A stretch of 41,357 nt of DNA from an uncultured Phaeodactylibacter sp. (GCA_913057245.1 CAJXNH010000031.1:1-41357), one strand, 5' to 3'. Positions 24,027 to 33,105 are shown, counted from the stretch's first letter. Made by a program: numbers and translations. The notes: generated by a model not told the origin, from the sequence alone.

Positions 24027-25499
24027 ATGCGTATCTTACTCACCGGCGCGACCGGCTATATCGGAAGACGGCTCCTGCCCGTGCTCCTGGAAGACGGGCA
24101 CGAGGTCATCTGCTGTGCCCGTAACGCCACGACCTTTGACGTGCCGGAAGGATGGGAGGAGCAGGTGGATGTTTTTCAGGTCGATTTCCTGAAACCCGTG
24201 GATATGCAGGAAGCGCCCCGGGAATTCGATGTAGCCTTTTATCTCATCCATTCCCTGTCTGCTGCCATCGACGATTTCAAATCCCTGGAGGAGCAGGCCG
24301 CTACGCATTTTAATGCTTTTGTGGAGCAAACAACTTGCCAGCAGATCATTTACCTCACGGGTATCGTCAACAGCGATGAACTGTCGAGCCACCTGGAGTC
24401 CAGGCTGCGGGTAGAACAAATCCTGGATAGCGGCAAGGTGCCCCTTACCGCACTGCGCGCCGGCATTATCATCGGCTCCGGTAGTGCCTCTTTTGAAATC
24501 ATCCGCGACCTGGTGGAAAAACTGCCGGTCATGATTGCCCCGCGTTGGGTGAGCACCCGCTGCCAGCCGATTGCGATACGCGATGTGATCAAATTCCTGA
24601 TGGGCGTAATGCTCAAAGAGCAGTACTACGGCAAAAACTTCGATATTGGTGCCGAGGATATCCTGACCTACAAGGAAATGCTGCTCGGCTACGCCCGTGC
24701 CCGGGGACTGAAGCGGTCGCTCTATGTGGTGCCGGTCATGACGCCCCGTTTGTCTTCCTACTGGCTGTACTTTGTTACCTCCACCACCTACGAACTGGCC
24801 GTCAACCTGGTCAACAGCATGAAAATAGACGTCATCTGCCGACCCAACAATCTGGCGGAAGAGTTGGGCATCGACCCTATCCCCTACGAACAAGCGGTAG
24901 CCCTGGCTTTCGATAAGATACAGCAGAATATGGTGGTCAGCAGCTGGAAAGACTCTCTGGTGTCCAGCTCCGACAAAGCGTCGCTCAACCGCTACATCGA
25001 AGTGCCCGAGTACGGCTGTTTTGTAGATGAGCAGAAGGTCGCCATTACCCACAATACCCCTGACCAGGTTTGGCAAAATGTAGTCAGCATCGGGGGAAAG
25101 CGCGGCTGGTACTATGCCAACTGGCTGTGGAAGCTGCGCGGCTACCTGGACAAGCTCGTCGGTGGCATCGGTCTGCGCCGGGGCCGTACCCATCCCAACC
25201 GCATCCACGATGGCGATGCCCTTGACTTCTGGCGGGTACTCATTGCCGACGAAGACAAACAACGGCTCCTCCTTTACGCCGAGATGAAGCTGCCCGGTGA
25301 AGCCTGGCTGGAATTTCGCATTCAGCACAAAGACGGGCAAGCCTACCTGCGGCAGAAAGCCACCTTCCGGCCGTTCGGGCTATTCGGGCGGCTGTACTGG
25401 GGAGCCGTGCTACCCTTCCATTACTTTGTTTTCGGGAATATGGCCAAGCATATCGAGCGCTTTCAGGCTGAAGAACAGCCACAGGTCAAAGTTTTCTAA
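24027..25499 (+). CDS. NAD(P)-binding SDR protein with C-terminal DUF2867 domain
   Basis: 490 residues. Residues 1 to about 290 form an atypical extended SDR/NmrA-like Rossmann domain with TGATGYIGRRLLP at the N-terminus (GxxGxxG), FYLIHSL, YLTGIV and LRAGIIIGSGSASFEIIRDL. Residues about 330-485 match DUF2867, a START-like helix-grip domain (VDEQKVAITHNTPDQVWQ, DFWRVL, LPGEAWLEFRI, YWGAVLPFHYFVFGNMAKHI). The combination is that of YbjT-like proteins, whose substrate is unknown; a quinone- or lipid-linked reductase role has been suggested for relatives. No signal peptide. Followed 96 bp later by the fasciclin gene. Confidence 0.85.
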   Translation: MRILLTGATGYIGRRLLPVLLEDGHEVICCARNATTFDVPEGWEEQVDVFQVDFLKPVDMQEAPREFDVAFYLIHSLSAAIDDFKSLEEQAATHFNAFVEQTTCQQIIYLTGIVNSDELSSHLESRLRVEQILDSGKVPLTALRAGIIIGSGSASFEIIRDLVEKLPVMIAPRWVSTRCQPIAIRDVIKFLMGVMLKEQYYGKNFDIGAEDILTYKEMLLGYARARGLKRSLYVVPVMTPRLSSYWLYFVTSTTYELAVNLVNSMKIDVICRPNNLAEELGIDPIPYEQAVALAFDKIQQNMVVSSWKDSLVSSSDKASLNRYIEVPEYGCFVDEQKVAITHNTPDQVWQNVVSIGGKRGWYYANWLWKLRGYLDKLVGGIGLRRGRTHPNRIHDGDALDFWRVLIADEDKQRLLLYAEMKLPGEAWLEFRIQHKDGQAYLRQKATFRPFGLFGRLYWGAVLPFHYFVFGNMAKHIERFQAEEQPQVKVF

Positions 25500-25595
25500 A
25501 AAACTTCCCCTTTCAAAAAATCCAATCGGCGCTCAGGCTCGTATGCCTGTTGAGAATCATCCGATTGAATCATTTTTTTAATTGAAAAGTAAGCT

Positions 25596-26159
25596 ATGAA
25601 AAATTGTATTGCATTAGTAACCAGTATTATGATGGTCGCGCTCTTAGGTTCTCCCTTGCAGGCGCAGTACGATGGTAAAGCAAAGATGAAGAAGGAAAAA
25701 ACTAAGATGATGGCCGAAAAGGACATCGTCGATGTGGCGGCTTCTTCCAAAATGCATACCACCCTTGTCGCAGCCGTAAAAGCTGCCGGTCTGGTAGAAA
25801 CCCTGCAACAGCCGGGGCCATTCACCGTATTCGCGCCGACCAATGCGGCTTTTGAGAAGCTGCCGGAAGGCACCGTAGCGACTCTCCTGCTCGAAGAGAA
25901 CAAGGAGCAGCTGCAGGCCTTGCTGACCTACCACGTCGTGCCTGGTAAAATCACTGCCGATCAGGTCGTGAAAGCCATTAAAGCCAACGAGGGCACCGCT
26001 ACCCTAACCACCGTCAATGGCGCAGCACTCAAAGCAATTGCTGAAGGCAATGCCGTCTACCTGATTGATGAGAATGGCAACCGCGCCCAGGTCTTTAAGA
26101 CCGACCTTGAGGCCTCCAACGGCACCATTCATGTCATTGATACCGTGGTGATGCCATAA
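25596..26159 (+). CDS. Secreted fasciclin (FAS1) domain protein
   Basis: 187 residues. Sec signal peptide MKNCIALVTSIMMVALLGSP ending at LQAQ, then a short Lys/Met-rich linker (about 28-42) and one FAS1 domain (about 43-187). The H1 motif is FTVFAPTNAAFEKLPEGT, the YH motif LLTYHVVPGKIT, and H2 is GTIHVIDTVVMP at the very end. Single-domain FAS1 proteins act outside the cell in adhesion or matrix interactions. Ends at a strong terminator. Confidence 0.9.
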   Translation: MKNCIALVTSIMMVALLGSPLQAQYDGKAKMKKEKTKMMAEKDIVDVAASSKMHTTLVAAVKAAGLVETLQQPGPFTVFAPTNAAFEKLPEGTVATLLLEENKEQLQALLTYHVVPGKITADQVVKAIKANEGTATLTTVNGAALKAIAEGNAVYLIDENGNRAQVFKTDLEASNGTIHVIDTVVMP

Positions 26160-26219
26160 CAAGGTAAGGTGTATCAACCTGTATCAAACTAAACAACAGG
26201 CTAAAAACGCCTCTTTAAC

Positions 26220-26264
26220 AGACTTGGCAAGTGCCCGTATCAGGGTTTTGCCAAGTCTTTTTTT
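26220..26264 (+). terminator. Terminator of the fasciclin gene
   Basis: AGACTTGGCAA (26220-26230) and TTGCCAAGTCT (26248-26258) pair perfectly and are followed by TTTTTT. Confidence 0.9.
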
Positions 26265-26367
26265 ATCTGGCCGGCCTTATCGTTCAACTGCAATCGGGCC
26301 GGTGCTGCAGTCCACCTGAACCCCCCGCCTGCCCATCTGTTACAACAGAAGAACCAACCCACTACTC

Positions 26368-27666
26368 ATGCGATATTTACTGACTTTAACGCTATTGCTC
26401 GGGCTTATGGCCTGCGCCAACAACACCAATGTGTCCGAAGAACTGCCGGCAACGACCAAGGCGAAGTCCAGCCGCTGGTCAGACCCGACGCTCATCCTGC
26501 CCGATAATTTCGAAGCTATCGTGGTAGCCAATGCAGTAGGCAGAGCCCGGCATATTGCGGTACGCGACAATGGCGATATTTACATTCAGCTCCAAAAAGC
26601 GAAAGACGAAAAAGGCATCGCTGCCCTGCGCGATATTGACGGCGACGGCCGGGCTGATACCCTGGCTTACTTCGGTGAACATACCGGCACTGGGATGGAA
26701 ATTTACAAAGGCTACCTTTACTGCTCCTCCACAACGGAGGTCTTCCGCTATCCACTGCCGGAAGATGGTGCACTTGTTCCGGACGAGAGCCGCCGCGAAC
26801 TGGTGGTAAGCGGGTTTCCGGAACAAAGTTCCCACGAAGCCAAATCGGTCACCTTCGACAACAACGGGCACCTGTACGTCAATGTAGGCGCCCCGTCCAA
26901 TGCCTGCATGAAAGAAGCCCGCACCAAAGGGTCAACTGGTATGGACCCCTGCCCGCAGTTGGAATGGCAAGGCGGCATCTGGCAGTTTGATGCCATGCAG
27001 GCCGGGCAAACGCAGCAGGCAAATGGCGAGCGCTTTGCCACCGGGCTGCGCAACTGCGTCGGCATTCAGTTCAATCATGAAGGCAATCAACTGTACGCTA
27101 TGCAGCACGGGCGCGATCAGCTCAGCTATCTTTTCCCGGGCATGTACAGCTACGAGCAAAATGCCGAACTCCCTTCTGAGGAATTCCTGAAGGTGGATAA
27201 GGGCGACGACTTCGGCTGGCCTTATTGCTACTACGACCACAAGCAGGGCAAAAAGGTGCTGGCGCCGGAATACGGAGGCGATGGTGAAAAGCAGGGGCGC
27301 TGTGAAGGCATCGAAGAGCCGGTTGTGGCCTTCCCCGGGCACATGGCGCCAAACGACCTGGTCTTTTACCACAGTGAGCAATACCCTGAAAAGTACAAAG
27401 AAGGTGTCTTTATTGCCTTCCACGGCTCCTGGAACCGGGCACCGCTACCCCAAAAAGGCTACTTCGTGGCTTTTGTGCCCATGCGCAACGGGGAAGCGAC
27501 CGGCGACTGGGAAATCTTCGTGGACAATATCGCCGCTGAGACCACCATCGAAAAACCTAAAGATGCCAAACATCGCCCCACGGGGCTGGCAGTCGGGCCC
27601 GATGGCAGCCTCTACATTACCGACTCCGTAGAAGGTAAGGTCTGGAAAGTCCGCTACCTCGGGTAA
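26368..27666 (+). CDS. Sorbosone-dehydrogenase/PQQ-type beta-propeller lipoprotein
   Basis: 432 residues. Lipoprotein signal MRYLLTLTLLLGLMAC (lipobox LMAC, Cys16). The rest is a six-bladed beta-propeller of the soluble glucose/sorbosone dehydrogenase type: LPDNFEAIVVANAVGRARHIAV, RDIDGDGRAD, SHEAKSVTFDNNGHLYVNVGAPSN, FATGLRNCVGIQF, DDFGWPYCYYD, FIAFHGSWNR and RPTGLAVGPDGSLYITD in the last blade. Family members bind PQQ and oxidise sugars or aldoses in the periplasm; whether this one holds PQQ is not certain from the sequence. Monocistronic, with its own terminator. Confidence 0.88.
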   Translation: MRYLLTLTLLLGLMACANNTNVSEELPATTKAKSSRWSDPTLILPDNFEAIVVANAVGRARHIAVRDNGDIYIQLQKAKDEKGIAALRDIDGDGRADTLAYFGEHTGTGMEIYKGYLYCSSTTEVFRYPLPEDGALVPDESRRELVVSGFPEQSSHEAKSVTFDNNGHLYVNVGAPSNACMKEARTKGSTGMDPCPQLEWQGGIWQFDAMQAGQTQQANGERFATGLRNCVGIQFNHEGNQLYAMQHGRDQLSYLFPGMYSYEQNAELPSEEFLKVDKGDDFGWPYCYYDHKQGKKVLAPEYGGDGEKQGRCEGIEEPVVAFPGHMAPNDLVFYHSEQYPEKYKEGVFIAFHGSWNRAPLPQKGYFVAFVPMRNGEATGDWEIFVDNIAAETTIEKPKDAKHRPTGLAVGPDGSLYITDSVEGKVWKVRYLG

Positions 27667-27677
27667 ACGGAAGATCG

Positions 27678-27712
27678 AATGGTGCCCTTTTTGACGAGGG
27701 GCACCATTTGAA
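27678..27712 (+). terminator. Terminator of the sorbosone-dehydrogenase-like gene
   Basis: AATGGTGCCC (27678-27687) pairs with GGGCACCATT (27699-27708), followed by TGAATTTT. Confidence 0.75.
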
Positions 27713-27820
27713 TTTTAAGGTGAGTGCTGCCGGTGTGCATAAAAAATTACACTTTTTGAATAGCCTGGCAGTATTTGTCGTTTGCCTATTTTTGGTGCAT
27801 CTCCTAAAAATCCTGGATAA

Positions 27821-27851
27821 GCTGGAGCAGAGCGGGAAGCTCTACCCCAGC
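27821..27851 (-). repeat. Solitary REP palindrome, inverted, short loop
   Basis: GCTGGAGCAGAGC ... GCTCTACCCCAGC is the reverse complement of the REP arms near the RAYT gene, with only a 5-nt loop. It lies 8 kb from the array, between a terminator and the crotonase promoter. Confidence 0.65.
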
Positions 27852-27904
27852 AGCCATAGCGCTTAAATGCAGGGGGCGCCCTTCGGAATCCTCCCGCATT
27901 TTCT

Positions 27905-27912
27905 TACCTTTG
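27905..27912 (+). promoter_or_regulatory. -7 box of the crotonase operon
   Basis: TACCTTTG, an exact TAnnTTTG match, 56 bp before ATG 27969. The -33 region is weak. Confidence 0.5.
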
Positions 27913-27915
27913 CTA

Positions 27916-27931
27916 ACGAACATTCATTCGT
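27916..27931. promoter_or_regulatory. Palindromic operator candidate
   Basis: ACGAA-CATTCA-TTCGT is a perfect 5-bp inverted repeat with a 6-bp spacer. It starts 3 bp after the -7 box and would cover the transcription start. The size and GAA.ATTCATTC content resemble sites of TetR-type acyl-CoA-responsive repressors. No regulator gene is adjacent. Confidence 0.45.
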
Positions 27932-27968
27932 ATTTTGAAGTCTGTTTACCAAAAGCATTAACCAAACC

Positions 27969-28745
27969 ATGACAGATAAAACCAAATTAGGCTCCGTAAG
28001 CATGGAAGTCGACGACAAAGGCATTGCCCGCCTGACTTTCGAGCACCCCGCAAGCAACTCTCTGCCCGGCCGGTTGCTGGCTCAACTGGCAGACACCATC
28101 ACCGCTGCGGGAGCAGACCCATCCGTCAAAGTAATCATCCTGCAAAGTGGGGGCGACCGTGCCTTCTGTGGCGGGGCAAGCTTTGATGAGCTGATCGCTA
28201 TTAAGGATTTGGACACCGGCAAGCGCTTCTTTATGGGGTTTGCCAATGTCATCAACGCCATGCGCAAGTGCCCCAAGTTTATCATCGGGCGCATACAGGG
28301 CAAAGCCGTTGGTGGTGGCGTGGGGCTCTGTGCAGCGACCGACTACTGCATCGCCAGCCAATGGGCATCGGTCAAGCTGAGTGAACTGGCGATTGGCATC
28401 GGCCCGTTTGTGGTAGGGCCTGCCGTGGAGCGTAAAGTGGGCAAATCTGCCATGACGCAGTTGGCCATCAATGCTTCCGAGTGGCGCACGGCGCAGTGGG
28501 CGAAGGACAAAGGCTTGTTTGCAGATGTCTTTGAAACGGTGGAGCAACTCGACGCCTATGTGAGCCACCTGGCAGAACGACTGTCGGATTACAGCCCGGA
28601 AGCCATGCGGCAGCTCAAAGCCGTCTTTTGGGAAGAAGCCCAGGACTGGGATACGCTGCTCGAAGCCCGCGCCGAACGAAGCGGGGAGCTGGTCCTTTCT
28701 GATTTCACCGTGAATGCGATCAACGCCTTCAAACAAAAAGCCTAA
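27969..28745 (+). CDS. Enoyl-CoA hydratase/isomerase (crotonase) family protein
   Basis: 258 residues. The crotonase oxyanion-hole segments are FCGGAS (66-71) and GGGVGLCAATDYCIAS (115-130). Glu139 in KLSELAIGIGP occupies the position of the catalytic Glu144 of rat crotonase; the second catalytic Glu is not obvious, as residues after GIGPFVVGP differ. Acts on acyl-CoA thioesters in the cytosol, probably hydrating an enoyl- or methylglutaconyl-like CoA. First gene of a run with a 2-oxoacid dehydrogenase E1, which fits branched-chain amino acid or fatty acid breakdown. Stop is 2 bp before the next gene. Confidence 0.88.
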   Translation: MTDKTKLGSVSMEVDDKGIARLTFEHPASNSLPGRLLAQLADTITAAGADPSVKVIILQSGGDRAFCGGASFDELIAIKDLDTGKRFFMGFANVINAMRKCPKFIIGRIQGKAVGGGVGLCAATDYCIASQWASVKLSELAIGIGPFVVGPAVERKVGKSAMTQLAINASEWRTAQWAKDKGLFADVFETVEQLDAYVSHLAERLSDYSPEAMRQLKAVFWEEAQDWDTLLEARAERSGELVLSDFTVNAINAFKQKA

Positions 28746-28747
28746 GC

Positions 28748-29008
28748 ATGGACCCCCGGCAAATTTTGAAAGACCAATTTCTGCAGATCGTCGAAACGCA
28801 GTTGAAAAACAATGATCCGGCGCATACCCGGGTGACTTTCGACCGCCTCAGGGCTACCGGCTATAATGAAGAAACAGCCCGCCTGATGATCGCGCAGTGT
28901 GTGGCGGCAGAAGTCCGGGAAGTCATGTCGAGTGGAGCGGAATTCAATACCGCCCGGTACATAAAAAACCTGGACCGGTTGCCTGAACCACCTGAATCAG
29001 CTACATAA
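28748..29008 (+). CDS. Small conserved helical protein of unknown function
   Basis: 86 residues, predicted helical, no signal peptide or membrane span. LKDQFLQIVETQLKNNDPAHTRVTFDRLRATGYNEETARLMIAQCVAAEV has the rhythm of short DUF1841-like or HEAT-like helical proteins (G(Y/W).EE.AR.MI...). It sits between crotonase (2-bp gap) and the transglutaminase-like gene (1-nt TAATG overlap), so it is translated from the operon mRNA. Function not recognised. Confidence 0.65.
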   Translation: MDPRQILKDQFLQIVETQLKNNDPAHTRVTFDRLRATGYNEETARLMIAQCVAAEVREVMSSGAEFNTARYIKNLDRLPEPPESAT

Positions 29009-29667
29009 TGGATCAAACCCTATCCATGGAAGAATACCTCAAGCCTACCGCTTTTTACGAGCTAAGTGACTCCGCTTTGCTATCCTTTGTAAGTGGAGTA
29101 ATGAAAGACGGGGCACCTGTTGAGAAAGCCGTAAAACTGTACTATGCCATTCGGGACGGCTGGCGTTATGACCCTTATCAGATCAAGCTGGAGCCCGAAG
29201 CCCTGAAGGTTTCAACTTTAATGGCCCGTTCAGATGGCCACTGCATAGACAAAGCCATTTTGCTGATTGCCGCCTGCCGCGTGGTGGGCATTCCTGCCCG
29301 GCTCTGTTTGGCGAAGGTGCGCAACCACATCGCTGCCGAGCGTATGACAGCCACCTTCGGTACGGACGAACTGGTGCCCCACGGTTATGCTGAGCTGTGG
29401 CTCAATGGCAAATGGGTAAAGGCTACCCCTGCCTTCAATAAAGAGTTGTGTGACCGGCTTGGGGTGGCGCCGCTGGAGTTCGATGGGCATTCGGATTCCC
29501 TTTTTCAGGAATTCGATCATTCCGGAGGCACCTTTATGGAGTACCTTGATGAGTATGGTGCCTTTGCTGATGTACCCCTGGAAAGGATTCGGGAGCTCAT
29601 GCAAGCCCACTATCCGGAAGCCTACGCCGCCTATCTGGAGCATGGGAAGCTCATGCTAAACGAATAG
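29008..29667 (+). CDS. Transglutaminase-like superfamily protein
   Basis: 219 residues. Papain-like transglutaminase core: Cys79 in SDGHCIDKAILL with the following helix AACRVVGIPARLC, and His125 in HGYAELWLNGKWVKATPAFN. The usual Asp of the triad would fall in the ATPAFN segment, where no Asp is present; Asn144 may substitute. No signal peptide, so probably cytosolic. Proteins of this subgroup (HGY.E.W.NGKWVKATPAFN) are widespread in bacteria without known substrate; cysteine protease or amidase activity is an inference. Start codon overlaps the preceding stop by 1 nt. Confidence 0.8.
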   Translation: MDQTLSMEEYLKPTAFYELSDSALLSFVSGVMKDGAPVEKAVKLYYAIRDGWRYDPYQIKLEPEALKVSTLMARSDGHCIDKAILLIAACRVVGIPARLCLAKVRNHIAAERMTATFGTDELVPHGYAELWLNGKWVKATPAFNKELCDRLGVAPLEFDGHSDSLFQEFDHSGGTFMEYLDEYGAFADVPLERIRELMQAHYPEAYAAYLEHGKLMLNE

Positions 29668-29714
29668 CTTGTTTTTTATCTGGAGAAAACCACTGTAATC
29701 ATCCTGACCAAATT

Positions 29715-31790
29715 ATGAATAAAACCGCTATGAAAATCGCAAAGCAATCTCTGCTCGAAGGCTTTCGCCTAATGGCAACCGCCAAAGCCATGACGGAGAT
29801 TTATGAGGACAACTTCAAATTCGTTTCCAAGTACGTGCACGCCACCTCCCGGGGGCACGAAGCCATTCAGTTGGCCACCGGCATGCAGCTGCTGCCGCAG
29901 GACTATGTGGCGCCCTACTACCGGGACGACGCCTTGCTTCTGGGCATTGGTCTGCAGCCCTACGACCTGATGCTGCAACTGATGGCGAAGCGGGACGACC
30001 CGTTTTCCGGTGGGCGGACGTACTATTCCCATCCCAGCCTAAAGGACGAGGATAAGCCTAAGATACCCCATCAGTCTTCCGCAACCGGCATGCAGGCCAT
30101 TCCCACCACAGGGGTGGCCATGGGCATTCAGTACAAAGAGCAGCAGGGGCTGGCAGAGGATTTTGGTGGGAAAGATCCGGTGGTGGTTTGTTCCCTGGGC
30201 GATGCTTCTGTAACAGAAGGGGAGGTTGCAGAAGCCCTGCAAATGGCTGCACTCAAGCAATTTCCCATCATTTATCTGGTGCAGGACAACGGCTGGGACA
30301 TCTCAGCCAATGCGGCGGAGACCCGGGCGCAAAATGCCGCCGAGTACGCTGCCGGCTTCAAGGGGATTGAAGTGGAAAGCATTGATGGCAGCGATTTTGC
30401 AGCTTGTTATGATACGCTGCGCAAGGTGATCCGTAAAGTGCGTAAGGAGCGCCGCCCGTTTTTGGTCCACGCTACGGTGCCCCTGCTCAACCACCACACC
30501 TCCGGCGTCCGCAAGGAATGGTACCGGGATGACCTGGAAGAAGCGGCTGAGCGCGACCCGTACCCGGTACTGCGCGATAAATTGCTCAATGAAGATATTG
30601 CTACCGAAGCGGCGGTGGAAAAGATAGAAGCAGAGGCACGGGCGCTGGTTGCTGAGCACTTCGAGCGTGCCCGGGCAGCCGAAGACCCCAAACCGGAAGA
30701 CTTATACACCCATGATTTTGCGCCCACGCCCATCACCGAAGAACGGGGCGAGCGGGAACCTGCCGGCGGCACGCCTACCGTGATGGTGGACAGCGCCCTC
30801 TTTGCAGTGGAGGAGCTAATGAGCCAACACAAGGAATGCCTGCTGTACGGTCAGGATGTGGGCGGGCGGCTCGGCGGCGTATTCCGGGAAGCGGCCACCC
30901 TGGCGCAGAAATTTGGCGACGACCGGGTGTTCAATACGCCCATTCAGGAGGCTTTTATCATTGGCAGTACGGTGGGGATGTCCGCTACAGGGCTCAAACC
31001 TATTGTGGAGGTGCAGTTTGCCGACTACATCTGGCCGGGGCTCAATCAGCTGTTCACGGAAGTCAGCCGGTCCTGCTACCTCTCCAATGGCAAATGGCCG
31101 GTCAGCAGTATCATCCGGGTGCCGATTGGGGCATACGGCAGCGGTGGCCCTTACCACTCTTCCAGCGTGGAATCGGTGGTGACGAACATCCGGGGCGTAA
31201 AAATCGCCTATCCGAGCACCGGAGCCGACCTCAAAGGACTGCTGAAGTCTGCCTACTACGATCCGAACCCGGTCGTCATTTTCGAGCACAAAGGGCTGTA
31301 CTGGTCAAAAATGAAAGGCACCGAAGCCGCCAAGACCATCATGCCCGATGAGGATTATGTCATTCCTTTCGGGAAAGCGCGGGTGGCTTTACAGGCCAAT
31401 CCGGAGCAGATAGCGGCAGGCGATTCCCTGGCAGTGGTCACCTACGGCATGGGCGTCCACTGGGCGCTTAACGCGGCCAAAGCCTATCCCGGACAAGTGG
31501 AGGTCATCGACCTGCGCACCCTCAGCCCGGTGGATGAGGAGGCGATGTACGATGCTGCCCGCCGCCACAACAAAGTATTGGTGGTCACCGAAGAGCCGGT
31601 CCATAACACCTTTGCGCAAAGCCTGGCTGCCCGTATTCAGGAGCATTGCTTTGAGCACCTTGATGCACCGGTACGCACCATTGGTTCTGAGAATATGCCG
31701 GCTATCCCGCTCAATGAGGTGCTGGAACGGGCTATGGTGCTTTCCATGGAGCAGGTGCAGGAGGCGATAGGGGAGGTGCTGGCGTATTAG
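29715..31790 (+). CDS. Branched-chain 2-oxoacid dehydrogenase E1, fused alpha and beta subunits
   Basis: 691 residues, the single-chain E1 typical of Bacteroidota. The alpha part (about 1-345) holds the thiamine-diphosphate motif GDASVTEG (162-169) ... DNGWDIS (191-197), and HATSRGHEAIQLATG near the N-terminus. The beta part begins near 355 (TPTVMVDSALFAVEELMSQ) with LLYGQDVGGRLGGVF, NTPIQEAFIIGSTVGMSATG and the C-terminal ETHE-like VVTEEPVHNTFAQSLAARI. It decarboxylates branched-chain 2-oxoacids and passes the acyl group to the lipoyl E2 subunit, which is not in the window. Separate from the previous gene by 47 bp; probably part of the crotonase operon. Confidence 0.9.
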   Translation: MNKTAMKIAKQSLLEGFRLMATAKAMTEIYEDNFKFVSKYVHATSRGHEAIQLATGMQLLPQDYVAPYYRDDALLLGIGLQPYDLMLQLMAKRDDPFSGGRTYYSHPSLKDEDKPKIPHQSSATGMQAIPTTGVAMGIQYKEQQGLAEDFGGKDPVVVCSLGDASVTEGEVAEALQMAALKQFPIIYLVQDNGWDISANAAETRAQNAAEYAAGFKGIEVESIDGSDFAACYDTLRKVIRKVRKERRPFLVHATVPLLNHHTSGVRKEWYRDDLEEAAERDPYPVLRDKLLNEDIATEAAVEKIEAEARALVAEHFERARAAEDPKPEDLYTHDFAPTPITEERGEREPAGGTPTVMVDSALFAVEELMSQHKECLLYGQDVGGRLGGVFREAATLAQKFGDDRVFNTPIQEAFIIGSTVGMSATGLKPIVEVQFADYIWPGLNQLFTEVSRSCYLSNGKWPVSSIIRVPIGAYGSGGPYHSSSVESVVTNIRGVKIAYPSTGADLKGLLKSAYYDPNPVVIFEHKGLYWSKMKGTEAAKTIMPDEDYVIPFGKARVALQANPEQIAAGDSLAVVTYGMGVHWALNAAKAYPGQVEVIDLRTLSPVDEEAMYDAARRHNKVLVVTEEPVHNTFAQSLAARIQEHCFEHLDAPVRTIGSENMPAIPLNEVLERAMVLSMEQVQEAIGEVLAY

Positions 31791-31842
31791 TTCAAGTCGG
31801 GTGGTGGTTTTACAGCTTTCACCGCCTCACAAAACAACTCAC

Positions 31843-32721
31843 ATGAGCACGTTCCATCCCCGCAACCTCCACCGTGAGGGTTATGATTTTGACAGGCTTA
31901 CGAAAGCCTATCCGCCCCTGCGGGCGCATGTGATCAGGAACCCCGCAGGCGGCCCTACGATTTCCTTTTCAGACCCGGAAGCCGTAAAAGCGCTGAATAC
32001 CGCCCTGCTCATCGGGTACTACGGCTTACAGCATTGGGACATTCCCGAAGGTTACCTTTGCCCGCCGGTGCCAGGCCGGGCCGACTATCTCCATCATCTG
32101 GCGGACCTTCTGGCAGCCGGAGGCCCCCTGCTTACTGGCAAAAATATCCGCATCCTGGACATCGGCACAGGCGCCAACCTGATCTACGCCATCCTTGGGC
32201 AGCGCATTTACGATTGGTCTGTGGTGGGTACAGAGGCGGATCCGCTTGCGCTGAAAACCGCTAAAGCCCTGATTGATATCAATCCGGTACTGCAAAACGG
32301 CATCAGGCTGCGGCAGCAAAAGGATCCCCGCTTCATCTTGGAAGGCATCATCCGTGAGCAGGACTTCTTTCATGCCACCGTTTGCAATCCACCCTTTTAT
32401 GCCTCCGAAGCGGAGGCAGCTGAGGCCAATGCCCGGAAACGAAAGAACCTCAGGCTGGGCAAGGTGGGCCGCACGGTGGCCGGGCAGCCTGCGGAGCTGT
32501 GGACGGAAGGCGGGGAGCGTTCGTTTCTCCTGCAACTCATCAGGGAGAGCCGGCCCTACGGGCAGCAGATCGGCTGGTTTACCAGTCTGGTGTCCCAAAA
32601 GGATAATTTGGAACCTTTGAAGCATGCCCTGGCAAAAGCGGCGGCTAAAGCGGTGAAGTTCATTCCACTGGCTGCCGGCCAGAAGCGTGTGCGGGTGCTG
32701 GCGTGGCGCTTTCAGGAATAG
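31843..32721 (+). CDS. rlmF: 23S rRNA (adenine(1618)-N6)-methyltransferase
   Basis: 292 residues from ATG 31843 (MSTFHPRNLHREGYDF), the family start; a GTG at 31801 in the same frame is too far upstream. Signatures of RlmF: HPRN.H...YDF..L, YYGLQHWDIPEGYLCPPVPG (59-78), SAM-binding motif I ILDIGTGAN (104-112), and catalytic motif IV NPPF (182-185). Methylates A1618 of 23S rRNA (E. coli numbering). Starts 52 bp after the E1 gene; functionally unrelated, so co-transcription may be incidental. Confidence 0.92.
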   Translation: MSTFHPRNLHREGYDFDRLTKAYPPLRAHVIRNPAGGPTISFSDPEAVKALNTALLIGYYGLQHWDIPEGYLCPPVPGRADYLHHLADLLAAGGPLLTGKNIRILDIGTGANLIYAILGQRIYDWSVVGTEADPLALKTAKALIDINPVLQNGIRLRQQKDPRFILEGIIREQDFFHATVCNPPFYASEAEAAEANARKRKNLRLGKVGRTVAGQPAELWTEGGERSFLLQLIRESRPYGQQIGWFTSLVSQKDNLEPLKHALAKAAAKAVKFIPLAAGQKRVRVLAWRFQE

Positions 32722-33040
32722 GGGCATTGCGCTGTTTGCAGAAGCCTGGCTTTTATCCAGGTCTCCGTCCTCACCCTGATTTTAACTAGTGGATTGAGCC
32801 GTAGATGCTTGACAGTTTACGCCCAGCACCAGTAAGCGCTCAAGCGTGAAAAGACTGTCAAATATTTCGGTCTAGTCGCACTAGGGCAAACGCACCAAAA
32901 TTTGAATGTAATTGGAGCACGTTTGGAACATATCGCGGAACAAGTAAGAGCGGGTGGCGGCTGCCGAAATTGTATGTTCGACGGAGGAGTCCCGCAAATC
33001 GGCCGTGCCCTTGGTAGGCGGCACCTGGGTGCCCAACCTC

Positions 33041-33065
33041 GCCCGGCGCTCTCCTTTCGCCGGGC
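33041..33065. repeat. GC hairpin in element B, copy 1
   Basis: GCCCGGCG and CGCCGGGC form a perfect 8-bp stem around a 9-nt loop. Repeated identically at 33442-33466. Confidence 0.65.
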
Positions 33066-33080
33066 GTGCTTGTTAGGTTA

Positions 33081-33105
33081 GTCTTGGGTTTCGAGCGTTG
33101 CCGGT
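33081..33105 (+). repeat. 25-bp internal repeat of element B, copy 1
   Basis: GTCTTGGGTTTCGAGCGTTG followed by CCGGT. Also at 33402-33426 (one mismatch) and 33543-33567, all in one orientation. Confidence 0.65.

Noticed and set aside
24036..25340. 434-codon minus-strand open frame
   Set aside because: Antisense to the SDR-DUF2867 gene, which has clear family motifs on the plus strand.
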